Positions 16,255 to 24,093 of a stretch of DNA of 53,341 nucleotides are shown here, piece by piece. Below the pieces are notes generated by a model. It did not search any database, had not been told where the DNA came from, and saw only the letters and a list, made by a program, of their open reading frames with translations. Within the stretch, counting starts at the first letter, position 1, and every line of letters begins with the position of its first letter. Position numbers and translations under genes: made by a program. This stretch comes from Gemmataceae bacterium (GTDB lineage: Bacteria; Planctomycetota; Planctomycetia; Gemmatales; Gemmataceae), in assembly GCA_022616435.1 (NCBI GenBank), contig JAKEET010000051.1, forward strand, positions 1 through 53,341, in the 5' to 3' direction.

Positions 16255-18330
16255 GTGAGCACGGACATTGATCCACGTCAGATCGAAGAAGCCCGCCGTC
16301 AAATCAATCGCCTGGCCGAGGAAATCGCCCAGCTCTCGGAAGCGGAGCTGGCGCCGGCGGAGTATTATGGCGAGTTCCTGCAGCGGTTGATGACCGCCAT
16401 CGCCGCCCCGGCCGGGGCCGTGTGGATCCGCACGCCGCAGGGCAACCTCCAGCTCCAGTACCAGATCAACATGCGCCAGGTGGGCCTCGACCGCTTCCCG
16501 AACAGCCGGCAGATGCACGACGAGCTGCTGCGGCAGGTGGCGATGGGGGGCCAGCCGCGCCTGCAGCCGCCGCAGAGCAGCGTCGGCCAGGCGGAAGGGA
16601 ACCAGATCGCGCCGGGCAACCCGACCGACTACGTGATCCTGCTGGCGCCGATCATCTACGACAAGCAGGTGGCCGGCATCGTCGAAATCTGGCAGGATCC
16701 CAACCGCGGCGCCGACGCCCAGCGCGGCTTCCTGCAGTTCATGGCCCGCATGGCCTCGCTCGCCTCCGGCTACACGCGCAACCACCAGCTGCGGCAGATG
16801 GTCGGCCAGCAGCAGGTGTGGGTCCAGCTGGAAACCTTCGCCCGGCTGGTGCACGGCAGCCTCAACCCCACCGAGGTCGGCTATCACGTGGTCAACGAAG
16901 GCCGCCGCCTGGTCGAGGCGGACCGGGTCAGCGTGGCCTTGCGCCAGGGGTTTCGCCCGCAAGTCATCGCCATCAGCGGCGCCGACGTGGTTGAAAAACG
17001 CTCCAACCTCGTGCAGCTCATGCGGGCCTTGTTCGAGGCCGTCATCGACTGGGGCGAGAAGCTAGTCTATTCCGGCGCCAAGGACGACGCCCTGCCCCCC
17101 AAGGTGCTCAAGGCGCTCGACGCCTACCTGGCCGAAAGCAACAGCAAGTTCCTCGTGGTCATGCCGCTGCCCGACGAGCGTGAGACGGCCAAGAAGAAGA
17201 AAGCCCGCTCGGCCATCATGATGGAGAGCTTCGAGACCAGCCAGGACCTGGACCAGAAGGCGGCCCGGCTGGAGGTGGTCGGCCGGCACGCGACGTCGGC
17301 CTTGTACAACGCCGCGGAATACCGGCGGATTCCGATGCGGTTCATCTGGTTTCCGCTCGCCAAGATCCAGGACGGGCTGGGGGGCAAGGCCCAGGCGATC
17401 GTCACCATCATCTTCGCGGCCCTGGTGGTGCTGATCCTGGCGATGATCTTCATGCCGTACCCGCTGCGCATGGACGCCCTCGGCACGTTCCAGCCGGTCA
17501 AGCGGGCCACGCTGTATCCGCCGGTGCCGGGAACGGTGAAGGCCATCGCCCCGTGGCTGACGGCGGGGAAGCGGATCACCGAGGACCATGAATTGATGCA
17601 ACTCTTCGATCTGGAGCTGCGCAAGCAGATCAACGACCTCCGGCAAGAGATCAACCACGCCGACAACCTGATCAACACGCTCAGCAAATCTCAGGACCTG
17701 CAAGACAAGTTCGAGGTCGCCAAGCAGCGGATCAATCTCCGGGCGAAGAACGAGGAGTTGATCGAGCTGGCCCGGCGCACCAACGCCAACCTGGCCGATC
17801 CGGGGGCGTTCTACCTGAAGTCGCCGATTTCCGGCGTGATCCTGACGGCCGACTTCAAGGAAGTGCTGGGCAGCCCGGTGAAGCCGAACCAGCCGTTGTT
17901 GCGGGTGGGGCAGGTCGATCCGAACAATCCGCGGCTGGCCGACTGGGAAGTGGAGCTGAAGATTCCGCAGAAACACATCGGCCAGGTGCTGCGGGCCTTC
18001 AAGACCAGGAATCCGGACGAGGAGCTGGACGTCGACCTGCTGCTGAAGACGCGGCCGACGGCGGTGTTCAAGGGGAAGCTGCGGCGCGACAAGATCGCCC
18101 TGCAAGCCCAGAACGAGCGCGACGCCCACGACGAGCCCGAGCCGGTGGTGTTCGCCTGGGTGCGCGTGCACGGCGACGACATCCCGCCGGGCTACCGCAT
18201 CCCGCTGGAGGAGCTGGTGACCAGCACGGAAGTCACCACGCGCGTCCGTTGCGGCGACCGGGCCATGGGCTACTCGCTGTTCTACGGCGTGTGGGAGTTC
18301 ATTTACGAGAAGATCGTGTTCTTCTTCTAA
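16255..18330 (+). CDS. GAF-domain sensor fused to an HlyD-type periplasmic adaptor
   Basis: A 691-residue protein. The N-terminal cytosolic half (about 1-370) carries one or two GAF-like domains (DYVILLAPIIYDKQVAGIVE, and LVEADRVSVALRQG in the second). A membrane helix lies at about 379-402 (IVTIIFAALVVLILAMIFM). The rest is HlyD-like: a lipoyl half (LYPPVPGTVKAIAP), a coiled-coil hairpin (QINDLRQEINHADNLIN) and a beta-barrel (SPISGVILTADFKEVLGSPV). It is likely to sense a small ligand or redox state inside the cell and present an adaptor on the outside. The GTG at 16255 with GAGG seven bases before it is preferred over a TTG at 16249. It is the first gene of an operon with two more adaptor proteins. 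Confidence 0.85.
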   Translation: MSTDIDPRQIEEARRQINRLAEEIAQLSEAELAPAEYYGEFLQRLMTAIAAPAGAVWIRTPQGNLQLQYQINMRQVGLDRFPNSRQMHDELLRQVAMGGQPRLQPPQSSVGQAEGNQIAPGNPTDYVILLAPIIYDKQVAGIVEIWQDPNRGADAQRGFLQFMARMASLASGYTRNHQLRQMVGQQQVWVQLETFARLVHGSLNPTEVGYHVVNEGRRLVEADRVSVALRQGFRPQVIAISGADVVEKRSNLVQLMRALFEAVIDWGEKLVYSGAKDDALPPKVLKALDAYLAESNSKFLVVMPLPDERETAKKKKARSAIMMESFETSQDLDQKAARLEVVGRHATSALYNAAEYRRIPMRFIWFPLAKIQDGLGGKAQAIVTIIFAALVVLILAMIFMPYPLRMDALGTFQPVKRATLYPPVPGTVKAIAPWLTAGKRITEDHELMQLFDLELRKQINDLRQEINHADNLINTLSKSQDLQDKFEVAKQRINLRAKNEELIELARRTNANLADPGAFYLKSPISGVILTADFKEVLGSPVKPNQPLLRVGQVDPNNPRLADWEVELKIPQKHIGQVLRAFKTRNPDEELDVDLLLKTRPTAVFKGKLRRDKIALQAQNERDAHDEPEPVVFAWVRVHGDDIPPGYRIPLEELVTSTEVTTRVRCGDRAMGYSLFYGVWEFIYEKIVFFF

Positions 18331-18340
18331 CGAGAAGAAT

Positions 18341-18382
18341 GGGTCTCCTAGGGCCCATGGGACTCCTAGGTCCCATGGGCCC
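18341..18382. repeat. Palindromic CCTAGG/CCCATGGG repeat between operon genes
   Basis: Two 18-base imperfect copies (18341-18358 and 18359-18376, two mismatches) are followed by six more bases. Inside them, 12-base perfect inverted arms (18351-18362 and 18371-18382) enclose an 8-base loop. It fills most of the 79-base gap between the GAF-HlyD and HlyD-WD40 genes and could act as an attenuator, an mRNA processing site or a mobile repeat. Confidence 0.85.
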
Positions 18383-18409
18383 TATACTTGATCCACCTGG
18401 AGTCTACAC

Positions 18410-20512
18410 ATGGGTCGCATCCTGATGACCTTGACCCTGGCCGGCGTCCTGACGGTCATCGCCGGTTGGTACTTCGGCGCGTTCACGCAAGCGCTGGATG
18501 ACCCGCACAACGCCGCGGCGAATAGCCCCGCGGCCATCGAGCTGGAACAGCTGGGCGAGCCGCTGTACCCGGCGGCGGCGCTGCCCCGGCGCGGCTTGCG
18601 ACACACCGTGGCCGGCGGCCGCGATTCGATCGTGATCACCGGGAACCTGCGGGCCATCGACCGGGTCGATGTGCCGAGCCAGGTGCCGGGCCAGCTCCTG
18701 TACGTCGGCGACGGGGTGCCGGAGGGGGTCACGGAAGTCGTGGGCATCGCCCCGTTCATGCACGACAGTTACAAGCAAGCCCGCGTGGTTCACAAGGACC
18801 GGTACGTCGTGAAGTTCTATCGGCCTTTGAAGGAAGGCGAAATGGTGACGCGTGGGCAGGTGGTCGCCGAAGTTGATTACTCACGCGCCTTGAACGCCGT
18901 CATCGGTCACAAGGCGATCCTGGAACGCGCCAAGATCGAGATTGAGACTTCGGCAGAGATGGTGAAAGCCGCGGGAGCGCTTCACAACATGACGATGAAG
19001 GCGCCGGGGAGCAGCGCCAATCGGGACATCATCGAATCGCAATACACCCTCACCCGGGCGATGTCGGACAAGGTGAAGGCGGAAACGGAGTACGACAAGG
19101 AGCTGGCGGAACTTTACTCCGCCCAGAACATCCTCGCCTTCCACACGCTGCGTTTCGAGCTGCCGGTGGCGCGCGGCTACATCCAGACGATCTATCACAA
19201 CACCCAGGAAGCCGTGAAGGACAACGAGCCGGTGCTGCAGATCTACAGCACCGACCGGCTGTTGGCCGAGGCGTTTGTCGAATCGCAATACGAAAGCTAC
19301 CTGCGGCGGCACATGCGGGCCACGGTCGAGCCGGCCGAGGACGAAAAGCCGCTGCGCCTGTTCGAAGGCCACCGGGCGCTGGCGGCGATCAACGGCGTGG
19401 GCTTCGTCGTCCACGGCAAGACGCTGTACGTGGTTTCGGCGGGGGACGACGGCTTCCTCAAGATGTGGCGACAGGACATCAAGGGCGAGGTGGCCAACGC
19501 CTTCCATCGCGAGCCGATCCGGGCCCTGGCGGTCAGCCCGCGCGGCGCCAAGCAAGCCCTGGCCGCGACCGGGACCTCCGACGGCAAGATTCACCTGTGG
19601 AACCTGTTCCCCGACCAGAACGGCGCGGCGCAAAACGGCGAGCCGCGGCCCGTGCCGCTTCTGGAAAAGCCGATCGACGCCCATCGCGACGCGGTCACCG
19701 CCCTGGCCTTCAGCGCCGACGGCGGCTGGCTCGCCTCCGGCTCGGTGGACGGCAACATCAAGCTGTGGAACGTCGCCGACGGCAAGCTCATCTACCTGCA
19801 GCGCGGCGCGTCGTTCGACGACCAGCCCCACCAGGGCGCCGTGACCGCCCTGGCCTTCACGCCCCACGCCCGCCTGGTGTCGGCCAGCCGCGACAACACG
19901 CTGCGCGTCTGGAACCTCCGCGAAAAGGGCGCCAAGCTCGAAGGCGCCCCCATCACCGGCCGCAGCGGCAACGTCCATCACCTGGGCGTCAGCCAGGACG
20001 GCCGCTGGCTGCTGTTCGATCAGGGCAAGTCGCTGCAGCTCATGGCGGCGCCCGACGGCCAGGTGGTCAACACGCTGCGCAATCCCGGCAGCACGACGCC
20101 CTTCGAGACACTGGCCCTGTTCTCGCCCGACGCGTCGTTGATCCTCACCGGCGGCGCTCCCGAAGGCAGGCTGCAACTGTGGCGGGCCCCGTCCGACGAC
20201 AGCCGCGCCTTCGAGGTTCGCCAGTTCGTGAACGAACAGCGCTCGCCGGCGACCTGCGCCGCGTTCGCCCCGGCCGTGGAAGCGACCGGCGAGACCGCCT
20301 TCGCCGCCTCGGGGACGAAGGACGGCAACGTGTATCTCTGGCCGGTGCCGGCCAAGAAAGACGTGGACGCCCACCGCATCACCAATGTGCCGGTGACCCT
20401 GTTCAGCCGCAGCGTCGAAGCGGGCAGCCGGCAGATCCGCATCGGCGTCGAAGTCCCCAACGCGACCGGGCGGCTGATGCCCGGCCGGCCGGTGACCATC
20501 GTGATTGAGTAG
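18410..20512 (+). CDS. HlyD-type adaptor with an inserted WD40 beta-propeller
   Basis: A 700-residue protein with an N-terminal membrane helix (about 5-24). Residues about 70-310 form a membrane-fusion adaptor: the barrel start (SIVITGNLRAIDRVDVPSQV), a helical hairpin (AILERAKIEIETSAEMVKAA) and a lipoyl return (LPVARGYIQTIYHNTQEAV). Residues about 317-647 are WD40 repeats (KIHLWNLFP, GNIKLWNVADG, NTLRVWNLREKG). The adaptor then resumes at about 657-700 (IRIGVEVPNATGRLMPGRPV), so the propeller sits inside the barrel domain rather than at an end. It should lie in the periplasm with the other adaptors. GGAG precedes the ATG by eight bases. The propeller's partner is unknown. Confidence 0.85.
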   Translation: MGRILMTLTLAGVLTVIAGWYFGAFTQALDDPHNAAANSPAAIELEQLGEPLYPAAALPRRGLRHTVAGGRDSIVITGNLRAIDRVDVPSQVPGQLLYVGDGVPEGVTEVVGIAPFMHDSYKQARVVHKDRYVVKFYRPLKEGEMVTRGQVVAEVDYSRALNAVIGHKAILERAKIEIETSAEMVKAAGALHNMTMKAPGSSANRDIIESQYTLTRAMSDKVKAETEYDKELAELYSAQNILAFHTLRFELPVARGYIQTIYHNTQEAVKDNEPVLQIYSTDRLLAEAFVESQYESYLRRHMRATVEPAEDEKPLRLFEGHRALAAINGVGFVVHGKTLYVVSAGDDGFLKMWRQDIKGEVANAFHREPIRALAVSPRGAKQALAATGTSDGKIHLWNLFPDQNGAAQNGEPRPVPLLEKPIDAHRDAVTALAFSADGGWLASGSVDGNIKLWNVADGKLIYLQRGASFDDQPHQGAVTALAFTPHARLVSASRDNTLRVWNLREKGAKLEGAPITGRSGNVHHLGVSQDGRWLLFDQGKSLQLMAAPDGQVVNTLRNPGSTTPFETLALFSPDASLILTGGAPEGRLQLWRAPSDDSRAFEVRQFVNEQRSPATCAAFAPAVEATGETAFAASGTKDGNVYLWPVPAKKDVDAHRITNVPVTLFSRSVEAGSRQIRIGVEVPNATGRLMPGRPVTIVIE

Positions 20513-20523
20513 TCTCGACATCC

Positions 20524-20600
20524 GCCGCTTGCGGCTTAGCGTTCGCTGCGCGGCGCCAGCATCGGCGACGTTTGGCAGCGAACGCCAAGCCGCAAGCGGC
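20524..20600. repeat. 26-base inverted repeat (GCCGCTTGCGGC type) just before the M50 gene
   Basis: The arms at 20524-20549 and 20575-20600 are reverse complements with one mismatch and enclose a 25-base loop. It lies in the 98-base gap of the operon and ends 10 bases before the ATG at 20611. No Shine-Dalgarno sequence is visible in front of that ATG. Repeats of this type recur in planctomycete intergenic regions as I recall; whether they are mobile or structural is unknown. Confidence 0.85.
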
Positions 20601-20610
20601 AAATAGACTC

Positions 20611-22854
20611 ATGAAACCCGATCCGCTCGCCCCAGAAACCGAACGCCGTAAACAGGTGCGCCTGCTGCGCCGGCGCGACCTGGCGATCAGCGTCCAGAAA
20701 TACGAGGGGCGCACCTACTACGTCGTCAAGGACCCGGTCAGCCTCCGCTACTACCGCTTCAAGGAGCAAGAGCACTTCCTGCTGCAGCTCATGGACGGCG
20801 GGCACACGCTCGACCAATCGCAGAAGGAGTTCGAAAAGCGCTTCCGGCCCGACCGGCTGACGCTGGAGGACCTGGAGCAGTTCGGCCAGCAACTGCTTCA
20901 GGCCGGGCTCGTGCAGAACGAGTCGCCGCAGTCGGGCAAGCAGCTGTTCACGCAGCGCAAGAAGCGCAAGCGGATGGAGCGGCTGCAGATGTTCACGAAC
21001 ATCATGTACATCAAGCTGCCGATCTTCGACCCGGACCGGCTGCTGACGCGGATGCTGCCGTGGCTGCGGTGGATGTTCACGACCTGGTTCCTGGTGGCGA
21101 GCTGCGCCGTGATGGCGTGGGCCGTCATGCTGGTGCTGACGCACTTCGACACGTTCTACGGCCGGCTGCCGTCGTATCACGAGTTCTTCAGCTTCAAGAC
21201 CGTGATGTACCTGTGGGCGGCGCTCGGCGTGGTGAAGGTCATCCACGAGTTCGGCCACGGCCTCAGTTGCAAGGCGTTCGGCGGTGAAGTCCACGAAATG
21301 GGCTTCTTGTTCCTGGTGTTCTCGCCGGCCATGTACTGCAACGTCTCCGACGCCTGGACGCTGCCGAACAAGTGGCACCGGATCATCATCGGCGGCGCCG
21401 GCATCTACGTCGAGCTGATGATCGCCGCCCTGGCCACGTTCGTCTGGTGGAACACGCCGAACTGGCCGTTCGTCAACTACCTGAGCCTGAGCCTGATGAT
21501 CGTGTGCTCGGTCAGCACGGTGCTGTTCAACGGCAACCCGCTGATGCGCTTCGACGGCTACTACGTGCTGGCCGACTGGCTGGAAATCCCCAACCTGCGC
21601 GACCGCTCCAATCGCTACCTGCAGCGGCTGGTGATGGAGCACTGCCTGGGGATCGAAGTCCAGCCGGAGCCATACATGGAGCTGTGGCGGCGCATCCTGT
21701 TCCTGACGTACGCCATCGTGAGCTGGGTGTACCGCTGGGTGATCACGTTCGTCATCTTGTATTTCATGGCGACGTTCCTGCGGCCCTACAAGCTGGAGAT
21801 CATCAGCTCGCTCTTGGCCATCTTCTCGGTCGGCACGATGATCGGCTGGCCGCTGTTTCGTTTGATCAAGAATGTGAAAAAGCGTGGGAGACTACCCGAC
21901 ATGAAAACACCACGGGTGCTGATCAGCTCCAGCGTGCTCGCCGCCCTGTTCCTGGGGTTCCTGTTCGTGCCCCTGCCGGTGACGCGCGTCCGCAGCCCAG
22001 GTTTGGTGCAGTACCAGCCCGACGACGTGGAGCCCGTCCACGTCGCCGTGCCGGGCATCTTGAAGAAAGTCCACGTCGCCGAGGGGCAGTACGTGACCAG
22101 GGGCAAGGTGCTGGCGGAATTCACGAGCCTGGAGCTGGAAACGCAGCGCAACCAGGTGCTCCGCCACTGGGGCCTGAAGCGCGACCTGGTCGAGCTCTAC
22201 GACCGGCATTTCCGCGAGACCCGCGATCCGAAGGAAAAGGCGGCCATCCAGAGCACCAAGGCCGAGGCCGAGAGCGAGCGCAATGCGGCGCAGCTTCATC
22301 TGGAGGTGCTGGACCGGGAAATCGACCGCCTGACCATCCGGGCGCCGCGCGACGGGCACGTCAGCGGCATCCCGCAGCCCGACGAGATCGGCCGGTTCTG
22401 GGAAAAGGACGACGAGAAGCCGTTCTGCAACATCGGCAATCGGACCAGGCTGCGGGTGCTGGTGCCGGTGACGTCGTCGGACTTCGACCTGGTCCGTGCC
22501 AACATCGCCAAGTACGGCGTGGAACGAGTGCCGGTCACGATCCGCGTGCAGGGGCGCGGCAGCAAGACCTGGCAAGGCCGCATCAACAAGGACCTGCCCA
22601 AGACCAAGGCCGAGGAAATCCCGGTGGCCCTGTCGAGCAAGGGCGGCGGACCGGTGGCGGTGCGGCCGTCGTCGGACCCGTCGCGGCTGCAGCCGCAGGA
22701 CCAGGTGTTCCTGGTCGCGATCGATTTCGAAGACCCGGACGAGGCGATCTGCACCGGGACCATGGCCCAGGTCAAGATCCACAACGAGTACCGTTCCTGC
22801 GCGTGGTGGTGCTGGCGGGCGATCTCCGAGGCGGTCGACCTGTATTTGTTGTGA
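20611..22854 (+). CDS. M50 peptidase with PqqD-like N-terminus and HlyD-type C-terminus
   Basis: A 747-residue three-part protein. Residues about 15-105 resemble the PqqD/RRE winged-helix fold (YYVVKDPVSLRYYRFKEQE, LEQFGQQLLQAGLVQ). The M50 domain (about 140-430) has zinc ligands HEFGH (212-216) and Asp315 in NPLMRFDGYY, with several membrane helices. The HlyD-like part begins after a further helix at about 440 and shows the lipoyl segment VPGILKKVHVAEGQYVTRGK, a coiled-coil arm and a barrel. Such fusions occur with peptide export and maturation systems. The ATG at 20611 is chosen because upstream codons lie in an inverted repeat. A precursor peptide or ABC transporter is not present nearby. 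Confidence 0.88.
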   Translation: MKPDPLAPETERRKQVRLLRRRDLAISVQKYEGRTYYVVKDPVSLRYYRFKEQEHFLLQLMDGGHTLDQSQKEFEKRFRPDRLTLEDLEQFGQQLLQAGLVQNESPQSGKQLFTQRKKRKRMERLQMFTNIMYIKLPIFDPDRLLTRMLPWLRWMFTTWFLVASCAVMAWAVMLVLTHFDTFYGRLPSYHEFFSFKTVMYLWAALGVVKVIHEFGHGLSCKAFGGEVHEMGFLFLVFSPAMYCNVSDAWTLPNKWHRIIIGGAGIYVELMIAALATFVWWNTPNWPFVNYLSLSLMIVCSVSTVLFNGNPLMRFDGYYVLADWLEIPNLRDRSNRYLQRLVMEHCLGIEVQPEPYMELWRRILFLTYAIVSWVYRWVITFVILYFMATFLRPYKLEIISSLLAIFSVGTMIGWPLFRLIKNVKKRGRLPDMKTPRVLISSSVLAALFLGFLFVPLPVTRVRSPGLVQYQPDDVEPVHVAVPGILKKVHVAEGQYVTRGKVLAEFTSLELETQRNQVLRHWGLKRDLVELYDRHFRETRDPKEKAAIQSTKAEAESERNAAQLHLEVLDREIDRLTIRAPRDGHVSGIPQPDEIGRFWEKDDEKPFCNIGNRTRLRVLVPVTSSDFDLVRANIAKYGVERVPVTIRVQGRGSKTWQGRINKDLPKTKAEEIPVALSSKGGGPVAVRPSSDPSRLQPQDQVFLVAIDFEDPDEAICTGTMAQVKIHNEYRSCAWWCWRAISEAVDLYLL

Positions 22855-22963
22855 TGTCAACCGAACATGTCCCGATTCTCTGCGGTTCTCCGTGGCCTCC
22901 GCGGTTCGCGTTTTGAACCGCGGAGGCCGCCGAGAGCGCAGCGACGTCGACCACATCGATTTC

Positions 22964-22991
22964 TTGACACCCAGGGGGCCACTGTTAGAAT
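22964..22991 (+). promoter_or_regulatory. Sigma70-type promoter of the mcsA-mcsA-mcsB operon
   Basis: A perfect -35 TTGACA (22964-22969) is followed by a 16-base spacer and TAGAAT (22986-22991, five of six). The start codon of the first mcsA is 43 bases downstream. This is the best promoter match seen in the window. No CtsR-like direct repeat was recognised around it. Confidence 0.6.
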
Positions 22992-23034
22992 GGCGCTAGA
23001 TGCGGGACGACAACGGTTGCCAGGGACCGCTGCG

Positions 23035-23514
23035 ATGCAAAAGTGCCAGAAATGCCCCAACCCAGCAACATTGCACATCACCGAAGTTCTGGGCCCCGGC
23101 CAATTCGACGAGTTGCACCTGTGTGAGCAGTGCGCCAACAAGTATTTGTACGACGGTCCCAAGTTCGGCGCCGCCAAGGCGGCGGCCGGCGGCGTCGCCG
23201 AGTCCGAGGAGGCCGGCGTCACCCAGGCCGCCTGCCCCAGCTGCGGCGTCAAGTTCGTCGAGTTCCGCAACAGCGGCCGGCTCGGCTGCCCGCACGACTA
23301 CGAGGTGTTCCGCGACGACCTGGTGCCGCTGCTGGAGAACATCCACGGCGAAGTGAAGCATTGCGGCAAGACCCCGCGCCGCCACCCGCAGAGCAAGGAG
23401 CTGCTCGGCGAGCTGATGCACCTGCGCAACCAGCTGAAGCACGCGGTGACCAAGGAAGACTACGAAGCCGCCGCCAGGCTGCGCGACCAGATCAAGCAGT
23501 TGGAAGAAACGTGA
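23035..23514 (+). CDS. mcsA: McsA-like zinc protein, UvrB/UvrC motif, first copy
   Basis: A 159-residue activator of the McsB arginine kinase. Paired CxxC motifs are visible: CQKC near the start, CEQC at about 30-33, and CPSC, followed by RLGCPHDYEVF. These are the McsA zinc sites. The C-terminal UVR helix hairpin (LRNQLKHAVTKEDYEAAARL) matches the UvrB/UvrC motif. The ATG at 23035 begins exactly at MQKCQKC; upstream in-frame codons are Arg-rich and lie over the promoter. It is the first of two McsA paralogues in a row before mcsB. Confidence 0.88.
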   Translation: MQKCQKCPNPATLHITEVLGPGQFDELHLCEQCANKYLYDGPKFGAAKAAAGGVAESEEAGVTQAACPSCGVKFVEFRNSGRLGCPHDYEVFRDDLVPLLENIHGEVKHCGKTPRRHPQSKELLGELMHLRNQLKHAVTKEDYEAAARLRDQIKQLEET

Positions 23515-23519
23515 GTGAC

Positions 23520-23587
23520 ATTAGTCATTGGTCATTGGTCATTGGTCAGTCCGTTGACGAATGACTAATGACCAATGACTAATGACT
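23520..23587. repeat. Heptanucleotide TGACCAA/TGACTAA repeats in inverted arrangement
   Basis: The left arm (23520-23549) is a run of ATTGGTC heptamers, about four copies. The right arm (23557-23587) is a run of TGACTAA/TGACCAA heptamers. The arms are mostly reverse complements around a 7-base loop and fill the 87-base gap between the two mcsA genes. The unit shares TGAC with the array at 15396-15495. Confidence 0.85.
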
Positions 23588-23601
23588 CTCGGGAGATTCG
23601 C

Positions 23602-24093
23602 GTGAACAATTGCCAACGGTGCGGGCAGCCGGCGACGGTGCACGTCACGAACATCGTGAACGGCCAGAAGCGCGAGATGCATCTGTGCCAGGCGTGCAGC
23701 GAGAAACAGCACATCTTGAAGAACCAGGAATTGAACCTGTCGGTCATCCTGCAGACGATGATCGGCCAGCACGTGGGGGCGACCACCGACGAGCTGGCGC
23801 GGTTGACCTGCCCTGCGTGCGGGATAAAGTATATGGAGTTCAAGGCCGAAGGGCGGCTGGGATGTCCCAAGGACTACCAGGTTTTCCAGAAGGCGCTCGA
23901 GCCGCTGTTGCAGCGGATTCACCGGGCGATGCGGCACGTCGGCAAGATTCCGCCCCACGCTTCCCGCAACGCGGCCCTGCAGGCGGAGCTCATCGACCTC
24001 CGGCACAAGCTGCGTGAAGCGGTCGACGTCGAAGCCTATGAGGAAGCCGCCCGCCTGCGCGACTTGATCCGCGAGAAGGAAGGCCACGGATGA
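23602..24093 (+). CDS. mcsA: McsA-like zinc protein, UvrB/UvrC motif, second copy
   Basis: A 163-residue paralogue of the preceding gene. It shares paired CxxC sites (CQRC, CQAC, CPAC), the RLGCPKDYQVF segment and the C-terminal UVR hairpin (LRHKLREAVDVEAYEEAARL). It differs in the linker (NLSVILQTMIGQHVGATTDE). The GTG at 23602, with GGGAG six bases upstream, is preferred over an ATG at 23575 inside the heptamer repeat. Its stop overlaps the mcsB start by ATGA (24090-24093), so this copy is the one translationally coupled to the kinase. Confidence 0.88.
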   Translation: MNNCQRCGQPATVHVTNIVNGQKREMHLCQACSEKQHILKNQELNLSVILQTMIGQHVGATTDELARLTCPACGIKYMEFKAEGRLGCPKDYQVFQKALEPLLQRIHRAMRHVGKIPPHASRNAALQAELIDLRHKLREAVDVEAYEEAARLRDLIREKEGHG

